Shown piece after piece: positions 28,180-43,291 of a stretch of 64,000 nt of DNA. Each line of letters opens with the position of its first letter. The first letter of the stretch is position 1. The DNA is from Drosophila miranda (taxonomy: Eukaryota > Arthropoda > Insecta > Diptera > Drosophilidae), in contig NC_046674.1 of NCBI RefSeq assembly GCF_003369915.1, positions 10,230,001-10,294,000 on the forward strand, in the 5' to 3' direction. The position numbers were made by a program, and so were the translations under genes. The notes beneath the pieces were generated by a model, which saw nothing but the letters and a program-made list of their open reading frames with translations, ran no database searches and was not told the origin of the DNA.

Positions 28180-31100
28180 TTACGCTCCATCAAAAGCCTC
28201 GCGCTCGCCCTGGGGCAGAGTGGAGGTCTCCCAGTTCAGGGATCGATCAATGGCCATTTTCCATTTTTGGTAGCGAAGATTGCGTTCAGTAGAACCTATC
28301 GTCGGCTTGACAGGTTCCCTGGGTCCTGATTTGGAAAGGGGAGCCTCCATGGAATACCGATTTTCGACAGCCTTGTACGCTGCCATTGCTGCGCCCTGAA
28401 ATTTGAGTGGTTAAAGAAGCATTATCGAAAGGTGTGTTAACACTAACCAGCGCTGTTGTCTCTGCTATCTTGGCCCTAAGCACATGAATTCCGACTAAAT
28501 CCGACTGCAGCTGCAGGAACAGGTTGTTAACCGTCATACCCCCATCGACCATCAGCTTGGCCAGTGGGATCTTGCAATCCTTGTGCATAGAGTCGAGAAT
28601 ATCGCGGACCTGAAAGCAGACCGCCTCCAGTGTGGCGCGGACAATATGTTCACTGGTGGTCTCCTCACTCAACCCACATATGACGCCCCTGGCATCTTGA
28701 TTCCAGTAAGGAGCGTACAATCCGTTAAAGGCCGGCACAAAGTAGACATCTAAAGAGTTATCCACTGTGGCAGCCATAGCCTCGATCTGCCCGGAGTTTT
28801 GAATAAGACCAATGTTGTCGCGCAGCCAATTAAAAGCAGCTCCAGCTATGGACACACTCCCTTCCAAAGCGTAGTACGGAGTGGCCTTCCGTCCCAATTG
28901 ATAGCCCACTGTCGTTAGCAGTCCGTGCTGGGAGTGCACAATGGACGGTCCCGTGTTATAGAGCAGAAAGCAACCAGTGCCATACGTGGCCTTGGCCTGG
29001 CCTTTAGAAAGACACTGTTGTCCGACGAGCGCTGCTTGCTGATCCCCCAAGTCCGCAGTTATACTTGTCCCCTTGAGAACGCCCTGCGCTAAGCTGCCAT
29101 AAAACTCTGCGCTGGAACAAATCTCTGGCAAGATGGTCTTGGGTAGCCCAAAGAATTTCAGCAGATTGGGATCCCACTGAAGGGTTTCAATATTCATCAG
29201 CATCGTTCGCGAAGCGTTGGTCACGTCCGTCTTGTGGACACCGCCATTCTTGCCACCCGTTAGGTTATACATCAGCCAAGTGTCGATGGTTCCAAACATT
29301 GCCACTCCACTGTCCATTGCCGCCTTGACCGTCGGGACATTGTCCCGTAGCCAACGCAGCTTTACTCCCGAGAAGTACGGAGAGAGCGGCAATCCACAGA
29401 GGGGGCGCAGGTAGTTGATATTTCTGGCATTGTTGGGAATGGCCTCCAGGAGCTCCTCTACTGTACTCGTAGTGCGATTGTCCAGCCATATTATAGCGTT
29501 AGCCAGGGGTTGGCCTGTGTTCCGGTCCCAAATTACGGTAGACTCCCGCTGGTTCGTTATTCCAATCGTGATGATATCCTAAAATGTACATATGCATGTA
29601 TAGGCATCATTTAAGTTTTAAAATGGTTTAGTTCTATATCTAAGCAATGTCTCCCTTTCGGCACAACATTGTTAAAAGGTTAAGAGGTCGCCTAACGTCG
29701 TCATTATTGCTGACATTTATAAATTTATATAAAAATATATGTAAATAATAATAGAACAAGAACAGCTGTTTCTCATTTTTCATGGGTGTGTACACACTGA
29801 CACTTGCCCCTTTAGCCATTACCAATGGAACGGAAACGCTGCAGTAAACAACAGTAAACATTAGAGGTGATAAGAAATCTAATTGAGCGACGTAACCAGC
29901 AAAAATTCCGGACACTCTCTCCCGGTCACCGGTCTTCAATGTCAACCTTAGTCAAAATTATCCGTCAAAGTATTTCCAGCCAAAATCGACAGCAACAACT
30001 ACGTAAAATGGCGAGCGGAACGGAAAAAATTATAAACGGTCAAAGTGCGACCGTTGCCGTGGGGCAGATGCGCTCCACCAACGACAAGGTCTGGAATCTA
30101 AACCAGGTGAAGGAACTCATAAAGAAAGCCAAATCTGAGAACGCACAAATGCTCTTTCTTCCCGAATGCTGCGACTTTGTGGGCGAAAGCCGCACCCAGA
30201 CAATCGAGCTGGCAGAAAGGCTGGATGGGAAGCTAGTGGCAGAATACAAAGAACTGGCCAGGTGCCACCAGATATGGCTCTCCCTCGGGGGCATACATGA
30301 ATTGAACGATCAGGGGAAAATCTACAATGCCCATGTTCTGGTCAGCGCGAAGGGCGAGCTGGCTGGCGTCTACCGCAAGATGCACCTGTTTGATGCCACC
30401 ACAAAGGAAATACGGCTACGCGAATCAGATACAGTGTCACCTGGGGAGCGTCTGGAAAGGCCAGTGGCAACCCCTGCCGGCCAAGTTGGTCTACAGATTT
30501 GTTACGATCTTCGTTTTGCTGAGCCGGCTGTCTTGCTAAGGAAGTTGGGAGCCCAAATTCTAACGTATCCAGCTGCCTTTACCTATGCTACAGGCAAAGC
30601 GCATTGGGAGATTCTTCTGCGTGCCAGGGCGATTGAGACGCAGTGTTTCGTGATCGCCGCAGCCCAACAAGGATGGCATAATCAGAAGCGACAAAGCTGG
30701 GGTCACAGCATGATCATCAGTCCCTGGGGAAAGGTCTTGGCCGATTGCGGCGGTGAAAAAGATTTGGATATAGGCACAGCCAAAATAGACCTTTCCACTC
30801 TTGACTCGCTTTATCAGAGCATGCCCTGCTTCGAGCATCGCCGCAATGATCTTTACAGCTTGACGGCTTACAACATTCGTAGCAGGGAACCCGACACGGA
30901 TCGTGCCTTTGCGGAGAACATGGTGGACAAACGAACCATTTTCTACGAATCGGAGCACTGCTTTGCATTTACCAATCTGCGTTGCGTGGTCGAGGGTCAC
31001 GTCTTGGTGTCTACCAAGCGAGTAACACCGCGTTTGTGCGGACTCGATTGTGCCGAGATCACAGACATGTTCGCCACTGTTTGCATGGTCCAGCGGCTGC

Positions 31101-31708
31101 TGGAGAAGATCTATCAAACCACATCGGCCACAGTCACTGTGCAGGATGGTGCCCAAGCCGGGCAGACCGTTCCCCATGTCCACTTCCATGTCATGCCGCG
31201 TCGCAAAGGAGATTTTGGTCACAACGATCAGATCTATGTGAAGTTGGAGGACTGCACCGAAAGCAAGCCACCGCGCACACTACAAGAGAGGATTGATGAG
31301 GCTCAGGTTTACCGTACCTATCTGAGCGATAGCTAACAAGTGTTTGAATAGATATGCACTGTAATTACCTTGTCACATACTTATAAAAATATCCCAGACG
31401 GAAATAAAGACATGTTCCTCTATTGACCTTAGCTGAACCTTCAGATCTCGTCTCACCTTGATTTGTCCACCGAGAGAGGTAAGCTTCTTGGTAGCTCCTG
31501 CGATGCACTCGTTAACGGTGTTCACTATAACCATGGGATCTTGTTCACACCAGCCCTCCTTCTGGAATATAGAGGGAACCTCGATCTGATGGTAGCAGAC
31601 AATGTCATCAGTGCCAGCGCGGAATATTATGAAGCGGGCCGAGGTGGTGCCCTCATCAATGGCTCCTACAAACGGGCCTGCAACAGCTGTATCACTTGGA
31701 GTTTCCAT
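28180..31708 (-). CDS. Gk1: Glycerol kinase, FGGY family (532 aa)
   Basis: Phosphorylates glycerol with ATP to sn-glycerol 3-phosphate, feeding lipid synthesis and glycolysis. Three coding exons on the minus strand: 31708-31457, 29578-28448 and 28395-28180 (84, 377 and 71 residues). The first holds the N-terminal nucleotide-binding segment [15 protein letters not shown]. The second begins with the conserved [20 protein letters not shown] and contains [12 protein letters not shown], the FGGY-type signature area and [17 protein letters not shown]. The join TTAL/GAAMAA rebuilds the conserved TTALGAA motif across a 52-base intron. Length is normal for the family. Intron 1 (29579-31456) contains the whole NitFhit gene on the opposite strand. 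The symbol follows the orthologue expected beside NitFhit; assignment to one of the fly paralogues is by neighbourhood. Confidence 0.9.
29939..31336 (+). CDS. NitFhit: NitFhit, nitrilase-FHIT fusion protein (465 aa)
   Basis: Invertebrate fusion of a Nit1-type amidase with the Fhit dinucleoside triphosphate hydrolase; the two are separate genes in vertebrates. Single exon, no introns. I chose the ATG at 29939 ([11 protein letters not shown]), which matches the family start; an open frame extends further upstream without an ATG. Nitrilase domain at about residues 35-310 with intact triad Glu76 (LFLPECCDF), Lys147 (YRKMHLF) and Cys188 (QICYDLRF). HIT domain at about 325-465 with the histidine motif HVHFHVMP at 413-420. 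The Nit enzyme repairs deaminated glutathione and Fhit cleaves Ap3A. It lies wholly inside the first intron of the glycerol kinase gene, on the opposite strand. Confidence 0.97.
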   Translation: MSTLVKIIRQSISSQNRQQQLRKMASGTEKIINGQSATVAVGQMRSTNDKVWNLNQVKELIKKAKSENAQMLFLPECCDFVGESRTQTIELAERLDGKLVAEYKELARCHQIWLSLGGIHELNDQGKIYNAHVLVSAKGELAGVYRKMHLFDATTKEIRLRESDTVSPGERLERPVATPAGQVGLQICYDLRFAEPAVLLRKLGAQILTYPAAFTYATGKAHWEILLRARAIETQCFVIAAAQQGWHNQKRQSWGHSMIISPWGKVLADCGGEKDLDIGTAKIDLSTLDSLYQSMPCFEHRRNDLYSLTAYNIRSREPDTDRAFAENMVDKRTIFYESEHCFAFTNLRCVVEGHVLVSTKRVTPRLCGLDCAEITDMFATVCMVQRLLEKIYQTTSATVTVQDGAQAGQTVPHVHFHVMPRRKGDFGHNDQIYVKLEDCTESKPPRTLQERIDEAQVYRTYLSDS

Positions 31709-32353
31709 TTGAACGTTCGACTAGATGTTCAGAGTCCAGAATTCAACAATAATAATGTTTAAACGTTGCTCTTTCCAGTTTGCTTTCAACACTGAAGCTA
31801 AGAATTATTGGAATTCTCACAATATTTGTCAAGCTGATTGCGAGTGATAAGGCCGTCGAGCCCTCTCGTTTCTTATCGACAATGGTGAAACCAAAAAACT
31901 CGCTCTTCGGAGTAAATATTTATTGCGAGTAATATAAATACAGCTAGCGAAGTTATGCCGCAACAAACTCGCGAACTGTAAAATTAGGTCATGATCAAAG
32001 TATGCCCGCAACCAATTGTTCTGGACACGTTCATAACGATTTGAGTAGTTTCTTATATGCTCCATGCTAGTAAAATCGATAATGGAAACAAATACCTTAT
32101 TGTTCAAAATAATTTAATTAAAATTAGTAAGACACGAGTTATACTTCCGCATAATCTACATTCATTTGAGAAATGCACTAAATTTTCCGTTTTTTTGTTA
32201 TTTAACTCAATTTTCATTTTTTTGTGCCATTTGGCAACACTGCGCGTTAAGTGTGACCACATCTCCATAGCAAACAGCTGATTTTTAGTTGCAAGAGAAA
32301 TTGGGTAAACAGGTAAACAGAACATATACGGCACAGAAGCGCAGATAATAGCC
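31709..32353. promoter_or_regulatory. Divergent promoter region between glycerol kinase and the C3orf38-like gene
   Basis: Gap of 645 bp with divergent flanking genes. Near 32.25 kb is AGTGTGACCAC, the complement of fly core-promoter Motif 1. About 20 bases on is the E-box CAGCTGAT (about 32276-32283). Both mark TATA-less housekeeping promoters in Drosophila, and they are placed to serve the plus-strand gene. No coding sequence is supported here. Confidence 0.5.
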
Positions 32354-33249
32354 ATGCCCATTTCCGAAGTCTACAAGAACGGTCTCAGAGACTTTTTGCT
32401 GAATGAGAAAAACACGATTGTATTGATGCAGTTGGCCAAGAGTACGACAAAAAATGTGTGTAAAATCAAAGATCCTGAGGGTAAGAAGTACTGAACTTTA
32501 TTTAAAAGAGAAATATATTCAGTTGCATATTACTTACAGAAGCCTTGGACTACCTAATAGCACATGTGGAGGACATACACATTTTATTGTCCAAACGTCT
32601 CATCACGCGCGAACTTCTGTTTATGTATGTGCACAGACGCTTACCGGGAATAGCCACAAACTTCACCAAGGCGGATTTGGTATCGAAAGTGATCAAATAT
32701 TGGGAGCAGCAGCAAACCGTAGAACCTATTAATACGCCCAAAAACGAAGAGGAGTATCCCATTCACACAATGGCTCGGAAATTCGGCGAATGGTTTTTTG
32801 AACGCTTTAATTCTGACTGTCTCAGCCTTGTAGATTTGTGGAACGATGCGGCCTTGCACTTAACAATTTTGGCCAGCGATGGGGTTAGTGTGCACGAGTG
32901 TGAGACGGCTCCAGAGGTACTTACAGTACTTATAAGCACAAGAAACCAATTTGGCTTCGTCTTTAATCCAAACCTAACCCACGGTGGAATACAAGGGCGC
33001 ATGGATTCCTATGGTCAGGTCTTGGTGCTCTCCTGTGGCACTCTTCACACAACCGAGTCCTGTGTTGGGGTTTTTGAGTGCGTGTTTGCACTGTTACGTG
33101 ACCCCTATTCGGAAAACAATTGGAAGCCCAAGAGATTGAAATGTTTGCTAAAGAGTGAGGTTGAGCCCCGCATCCTCCATAGCCTGAGAGAGTGCGAAAC
33201 TCTGCAGACAGCTCTGGCACTGCCAGTGCCTAACGAAGAGCTGGACTAG
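32354..33249 (+). CDS. C3orf38-like conserved protein (278 aa)
   Basis: Two exons, 32354-32480 and 32540-33249, joined in phase 1 across a 59-base intron. The start is MPISEVYKNGLRDFL. The protein resembles the vertebrate C3orf38 family: an N-terminal helical part (LITRELLFMYVHRRLP, FTKADLVSKVIKYWEQQQ) and then an NTF2-like C-terminal part with FGEWFFERFNSD and YGQVLVLSCGTLHTTESC. The family has no firmly established biochemical function. An AATAAA lies at 33377-33382. No signal peptide or membrane segment is visible. The family call rests on recalled similarity and is less certain than for the other genes. Confidence 0.75.
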
Positions 33250-34579
33250 CGGTGACTATTATTGAGCGGTTAAATGCGAAATGAACTAACCTTTCGATAG
33301 CTCCGGTGCACGTCCACCATGGCATGGAGTATACCATCAGTATATATACCATATCGTTACTTACCCTTAGCTTAGAAATAAAGAATGTAATCTTGTATAA
33401 ACTTACGATTTCACTTTTCGAATGGTCAGTTAAAGCCGAAGATCGAAGAAGTCTCCGTATATACTTGTGTAGTCAACCCAACTGCAATTTCAAAGAGAAT
33501 TTAGGCATTAAAAGTTGTACAATTTTGCGAGTTAAGCCTAAGAGAACACTGTCAACAATATGTTAGAGTAGTCCCAGTCATAGTTTTAAGTCTTTGTTGC
33601 TATCTTCGATTAACCGAAGCTCCCTCATACCTTGCAGTGATAGTTTTGAATAAGTAAAGAATAATCCCCTTATACTGTTGTACGTTTTTACTGTTCTGTT
33701 TTTTAACAACAATAATGGATAGAGTCGTCGGTGTTATTGGCCCACAAGAGAGTGGGAAAAACGCTTTATATTTAATCTATGCCAATATAAAGTTTCTTTC
33801 TTGAAGAGTATTTTCATACACAATTTAGTCAAGTGTGTAGTCATGTGCATAGGGTGTATATAAACTAATAAAAAATTAACTTATTTGTAGTGTACGAACA
33901 AGTAAGCAATTTAAGCGAAAAAATATTCAATCATTCTTTGTAATAAACAGAAGATCATACAAAAAATAAAACATGTGCTTAATTGATAAATCTTAAATGC
34001 TCTCGACTGACTATCGCCAGTATGGGACTAAAGGATATCCTCTGCAAGGTCGTATAAATAAATTATTACCAGTTGAGTCAGCCACACGGCCAAGGAGCGC
34101 TCTTCCGTTATCAGCGGCACACCACACTGAAATGGTAGTACACATTAATATGTATGTTTCTTAAGACAAGTCGACAGATCGGGAACGGTGCTTAGATTTA
34201 TGTTTATATAGGTATATATATATATATTGTGTGTGGGAAATCGGTTACATGCATTTTCATACAAAGTTTTAGAATAATTATATACACGCACTACACACAC
34301 GTATAACAATTTCCGGAACAATTTCTAATCGAAAGCATATTTTGTTTAATTCGTTCACCAAAACCCCATGCCTTACAGCCGTACAGCTGCAGGCCAAAAT
34401 CCACAGGGCATATTTACATCGTTTGTAATCGTGTAAATGTATGGTGCGGGTGACTTCTAGGCGAACTGTTTTTTTAGCCTGATAACAAATGAAAACTAGT
34501 AGCTAACGCGAGTTGGGCGTATCGGTTGTCTTACGGGCTAGGAAAAAGAATTACGTTTATTCGATGTCGCTGTTCATCT
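33250..34579. other. Convergent 3' region between the C3orf38-like gene (+) and Prp4k (-)
   Basis: Holds the plus-strand polyadenylation signal at 33377-33382 and presumably the Prp4k 3' UTR from 34579 downward. It is AT-rich. The only notable open frame is a 29-codon plus-strand frame at 33715-33804 with a P-loop-like motif, described under findings. No other coding sequence supported. Confidence 0.6.
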
Positions 34580-37906
<3,327 letters not shown>

Positions 37907-38000
37907 TTTGTTTTATCACAAACACTTAAAGTTCAAACAGAATGACTTAAATCTGATTATATTTGGTTAGCTTTTCCTACATATACATATGAACATATGA

Positions 38001-38026
38001 ACAGTGTGACCGCGGAGCTATCGATA
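38001..38026. promoter_or_regulatory. Motif 1 plus DRE at the Prp4k promoter
   Basis: AGTGTGACC (Motif 1 complement) at about 38003-38011, followed by the palindromic DNA-replication-related element TATCGATA at 38019-38026, about 100-115 bp upstream of the Prp4k start codon. Both are recognised Drosophila housekeeping core-promoter elements (M1BP and DREF). Repeats of ATACCG follow to about 38090. Confidence 0.65.
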
Positions 38027-38529
38027 AAATATGCCGTCCGACCCTCATGAATATACCGAAACATACCGCCTCACTTTAAAAATATACCGTAAATATACTG
38101 ACGAGCCCAAGTTATATTATACATATTCCTCGATTTTGATATTCCGTGGAATATTACTAGCTATATAGAACATTTAGCCGTGCCCACATAATATAGCCCA
38201 TTGATGAATCAATTTTCTACTCAACTGGCTTATTTTTATTACTTGCTTTTATCCTCTCTAGGTCACACACATGCATAGGGTGCCTTCTTACTAATCATTT
38301 TGGCATGTAGCTAAATAATTATCATTTTATGGAAACGCTCACCTTTTTTGTTTAAACATCTAAAAATATATATATAAAAAAACTCAACATCCCTCTACAA
38401 GCAAAGGCCAAGCTTACCGCATATAATCAAATATAAAACAAATATGTAAGCCATTCGCTATCCAGAATAAACTCAATTCTTTAATTATTATTCGGCTCTT
38501 GTACATATATTGGGAGTTTAATATTACTG

Positions 38530-39476
38530 CTAACAGGCAACCACAACGTCTACATCGTGCTCATCTTTGTCAATGCTTAGTTCGAGCACAGCATCCTCTT
38601 CTACAGACATGGCTTTGGAGTCTTCTGTAGAGACGGAGGGGAGTTTAACTTCTCCTCGGACTCCATCGAACTTGGTAGGACTACTATTATTCAGATCATC
38701 GTCTTCGTCGTCACTGACCTCCATTATGCCATTGTTGTCGTCCAAGTCTGGGTGTGATGTGGGATCGCTCTCGCTAGAGGATGAAGACGAGGACGAGGAG
38801 CTGTTTTCCTGATCTAATTGTTGTTCCAGCTCGTGGATACTGTACATCAGAAGAGTAAAGTCATTGCGGCGCTTCTGAAACTTGCGTTTCATTTTAAGTT
38901 TCTTTTGGACAAGGTCATCAATCTCTTTTTTGATGATTTCGATGTGCTTCTGGCTGCCGTTCCGATCGGGTTGCTGGTCGATGAGCGAGGCCAACAAATC
39001 ATATTCCATTTTATTTTTTCGTATATGCTTAGCTGTCACCAGCTCCTTCTTACTGGCTTCGATCTCCTCCTTGGCCAGTTCGATGCTCTCCTCGTGCTGT
39101 TCCACAAGCTTGCTGTAGTTCTCTCGCTCCTCTTTGACCATTTGCAGAGTCTCCACGTTTTTCAACGCCGTCAGCTTGCACTGGGCAAATTGAGCCATCA
39201 GACGGTCATACATAATTTGGCTATAAAATCAAGCAAAGGCTACATTTTGTGCTTCACTTTTGAAGCATTTTCGTACCTAGTTTCCGGCGAGTCGTTTTTG
39301 GCGTTTTCAAACTTAAGAAACTGCTTTAGAAGCATATTCAGGCGTCGGTCCTCTCCAGTGCCGTCGCCATCAATAAGAAGTCGCTGCTTTATAATTTCCT
39401 CTGTGGATTATATATTTGGTAGATTTTAGTTTTATTTTCATGAATAATAAACAATATGTTATTTACCGTCGTTCAT
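38530..39476 (-). CDS. thoc7: THO complex subunit 7 (274 aa)
   Basis: Subunit of the THO/TREX complex, which couples transcription to mRNA export. Three exons on the minus strand: 39476-39467 (10 bases, MND plus one base), 39400-39277 and 39220-38530. The joined N-terminus MNDEEIIKQRLLIDGDGTGE matches THOC7 (DDEVIRKRLLIDGDG in vertebrates). The body is a long coiled coil, and the signature HIRKNKMEYDLLASLIDQQP-DR is present. The C-terminus is a Ser tract and an acidic stretch, longer than in the vertebrate protein. The first coding exon of only 10 bases is easily missed; it is supported by phase and by the conserved family start. Confidence 0.93.
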
Positions 39477-39602
39477 TTTCAGACTGAACTATCGATAGAG
39501 AATAAAAAGTACGCTCGTATCTGTCAGACTATCGAAAATCGAGAAAGTGATTTTCACAATTTGAGGAAACTATTTTTTGTTAAAACAAATTAATTCTTTT
39601 AT
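39477..39602. promoter_or_regulatory. Bidirectional thoc7/Dis3l2 promoter with DRE
   Basis: Only 126 bp separate the two start codons. The gap contains a perfect TATCGATA palindrome at 39490-39497 and a second partial site (CTATCGAAAATCGA) near 39528, typical of DREF-dependent paired promoters. Confidence 0.7.
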
Positions 39603-42600
39603 ATGTTAAAAACGTCGGACGTTGATGTGGGCGGAGAAATGGAGGAAAAAAGTTGTAGCGCAGACAGTGCTCCCTTGAATCCGACGCTAGAGACAATTCA
39701 ACCGCCCTTGAATCCGACGCTAGAGACAATTCAACCGCATTCGGGGCCCATCGACACCGATTTCCTGCGTGCACAGTCCCAACGCCTCGCGGCCCGTCTG
39801 CGCCGAGAGATGGAGTTGCAGTCGACAAGTGCAAGTAACTTTACGGGCGTCAACGCATCACTGCCATCAGATATGTGGTGTAGTCCTACAGCACCGCCTA
39901 TTGAACAGCCTTCACAGACAAGCAACGGAGCTTCACGCTCCGCAGCCTCCGTTATGGTCGGGGCTTCAATTCCAATGAACGTGCAATATCACTTGACAGG
40001 ACCATCTAACACTGCGGCGCCGGAGCAGATGCCAATACATACAAATCAGCCCCAAGTGGAGGCTTATATGAAGCCAGCCTATTCGATAGCCAACTCGACA
40101 GCCCAACAACCTGTTAAGCAAAAAAAAAGGTCTAAGCGAGCCCTCAGGGAGGAGGTAACCGCTCTACAGGAGCTAGTTCAAAAGATTTCATTGCTGTCTC
40201 CAGATGTCAATGCGTACGCGGCTCGCCTCATTCGCCAAAGTGATGTGCTGGCGCAGCTGGATTGGACACCCCCTGATGACAAGGGCCGACAACAGGTAGC
40301 TATGTCTCCACAATTTACTCCTCGCCAAATGCCCCTCCTCGGTGGCATCTATAATCGAAGCCATCAGCACGGGAATGAGGAACGCAAACGACGCGAGTCG
40401 GAGGTGTCAAGCGCAAGCAGCAACAGCGCCCCAACAAACAACAAGCAAAAAGCGACCACACAAGAGGCAAAATCCGCACGGAAGCGCAAAAGTAAGAAAC
40501 GAAACGCGGCGGCAGGTGAAAACACTAAAACACAGTCATTAAAGACTGAACTGGAGGCGATGCGCGCGTATATCAACACGATTGTTCGGAATTACATAGG
40601 TGCGGAGCACAAACTTCCAGCAAGATTGAAATTTACTGGGGACTTTTCCGACCTGGAGGCCCATGCGCAGCGCCTTGCAAAAGAAGGGCTTGGTCGCGTC
40701 GTCGAGGATGAAATTCGAGTAAATCGCAAAAACAATAAGCAGGCGTTTATCACAATGTCCACTGATCGTGAAGGTCTCGAGCGTGACGGTATTGTACTGT
40801 TGCCAGTGGCTCGACGCTACGCCTTCGAAGGGGATACGGTGCGTGCCTTCGTTTTAAATGTTGGCGCTCAATCCATGACCCTCGGTAAGTTTCTTTTTCC
40901 ACAAAAGACAAAGTGAAACCCTGAAACTGATTAACCGCTTTCCACTGACAGCCGAAGACGAGGAGTTCTCTGAGGAGACCCGGTCACAGGACTTGGACGC
41001 CGATGCTGACAATGTTGTCGTAATATCGTCAGACAACTGCCCCAAGGCGTTCGTCATAGGGATTGTAAAGCAAACCGAGCTTCGCCAGATTGTCGGTTCT
41101 ATATCGTTTACCAATCCAACGAAGCTTTCTAAGGATCATTTGTTTTACAAGCTTCGCCCCTTCGACATGCGCCTTCCGATGGTCTACATACCGGAAGAAA
41201 CCTGCAAGAAGCACATAGGAAACAAACAGCCAGCTGAAGTGTGTGGCCTGCTCTACTTAGCCCACATCCTCGAGACTGACTGCAATGGCCACTGTATTGC
41301 GGAATTGATTCAGCCAGTGGGCCGCATTGGTAATTTGCCGGACGAAATCAAGGCCATTATGATCCACAACAACTTGAGCGATGTAAAACCTTTCGAGCAA
41401 CGATTTAACGACATGTTCGTAAACCGCATTCATCCGGGGAGCACGAAAGATCTAGACAAACGTCAAGACTTGCGGAAACAATGCATATTTACCATAGATC
41501 CACTGACTGCGCGTGACCTGGATGACGCAGTCTCCATTGAGCAGCTGGGAGATGACGAGTATGAGATTGGCGTGCACATATCTGACGTGTCTCACTACCT
41601 TGAAGAGGACTCCGAGTTGGACAATATCGTCAAAGAGCGTTCCACGTCAATCTATCTGGCAAACGAAGTTATCCACATGCTTCCGCAAACGCTCTGCACG
41701 CGCTGTTCTCTACTGCCTGGTGAGGATAAGCTTGCGTTTTCGGTGTTTTGGCGTATGGACAGAAACGGGGTGCAGCTGCAGGAAAAGCCCCGGTTTACTC
41801 GCACCATTATTAGGTCCTGCACTCAGTTTGCCTACGAGCACGCCCAGAAGATCATTGATAATCCGTACGAGAACTTCACTGAACACGATTTCCCCACCGT
41901 CCTGAACGGCTTTGAAACCAGTGATGTAGTAAAACGAGTGCTCTGCCTAAATGGCATTGCGAGCTCGCTGCGTAAAGCACGCTATGAAAAAGGGTCCATT
42001 AGTTTCAACAATCCCAAGCTGCGCTTTGTCCTCGATCCAATCAGTGGCGAGCCAGAAGGCTTTGAGGTGGAGATGCAGAGAGAGGCTAATCGCATGATAG
42101 AAGAGTATATGCTTTTGGCCAACCAGGCTGTGGCGCGGTTTATATACGACGCGTTCCCGGAGATTTCCGTGCTTCGCAATCACCCGCCGCCGCTTATGAA
42201 GTCACTAAAGGCATTGCGGGAGAAGTTTCAGACCTTGGGCTTTAATTTGGACTACAGCTCTTCCAAGGCCCTTCAACAGAGCATCATAAGAATGTGCCAA
42301 GAGGCCCCCTATCCCCATGCGATGAGCTTCTGCCTCAGTCGCCTGCTGATGAAACCGATGGCAAGGGCTAAGTAAGTGACGCTGCCGTTTTGACTCTCAA
42401 TACGTTTGACTCTGAATTTTACTTTTCAAATTGCAGCTACTTTTGCAGCGAAGGAAGAACTGAGCCGGCCGATCTCTGGCACTACGCCCTATCTATTCCT
42501 ATCTACACCCACTTCACCAGCCCGATTCGTCGCTATCCCGACGTAATGGTGCATCGGTAATTGCTGTACATTTCCATGTTTTCCTTTGCTTTGCATAACT

Positions 42601-43291
42601 CTGTATCTTCTGTTCTAGTCTACTGGCAGCTGCGCTTGACTACTGCCCACCCCCGTGCCGTACTCCCGCAGATCTGCACTCGCTAATAAAAATTGCGAAC
42701 GAGCGCAAGTGCAATGCCAAAAATGCAGGCGAGGAGTCGTGCAACTTGTACTTCAAGCGATACGTGGGCAACAAGCAGCGAGTCCGCATGACCGCTGTGG
42801 TCATGGAAATATACCAGCACATGATGAATGTAGTTACCCTGGAATCGGGGCATGTTATCAGCATTAACTACAAAACGCAGAAGGTTCTCGTGAACGCACA
42901 GAATGCGCCCAACTTTATATTGATCGACGAGCTCAACGTGAGGCAGACGCCCCGCAAGTTGCAGTTGCTTTCCGTGGTACCCATTTACCTTATGATACGG
43001 GACAACAAGTTGACTGGGTTTCTGCATATCGAGAGCCAGCATCCACTGAACGCGTCCAAAAATCAGCTAAGCGGTAAAAACAAGCTAATGTCGCTGCACA
43101 ATCAGCAACAACGATCGACCAACTGTGACACTGCCAACAGTTTACGGCCTACTACCTCAAATGTTGTTGGGTCTCAAGCACAAGCGCAGGTCCACCACCA
43201 GCAACAAAACCTGGCGCGCATACGCCAGCAACAGCAATACCACCCAAATTCACAGCAGCGGATCTATAGCATGCGGCAAAACAGTCTATAA
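39603..43291 (+). CDS. Dis3l2: Dis3-like 3'-5' exoribonuclease 2 (1164 aa)
   Basis: RNase II/RNB exonuclease that degrades uridylated RNA in the cytoplasm. Four exons: 39603-40884, 40952-42371, 42437-42556 and 42619-43291. The N-terminal ~350 residues are low complexity and contain a perfect tandem duplication encoding [11 protein letters not shown] twice. Two cold-shock-like domains follow. The RNB domain carries the intact acidic active-site motif [16 protein letters not shown] at about residues 605-622, with [18 protein letters not shown] and the RNB C-terminal motif [20 protein letters not shown]. There is no PIN domain, as expected for Dis3L2 rather than Dis3. The C-terminal tail is Gln-rich. 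The first ATG was taken as start; an in-frame ATG twelve codons later (MEEKSCS) is an alternative. Confidence 0.94.

Noticed and set aside
31829-32107. 92-codon minus-strand frame between glycerol kinase and the C3orf38-like gene
   Set aside because: It lies in a divergent promoter region, has no recognisable domain and no partner exons, and overlaps expected 5' UTRs. Chance is the simpler explanation.
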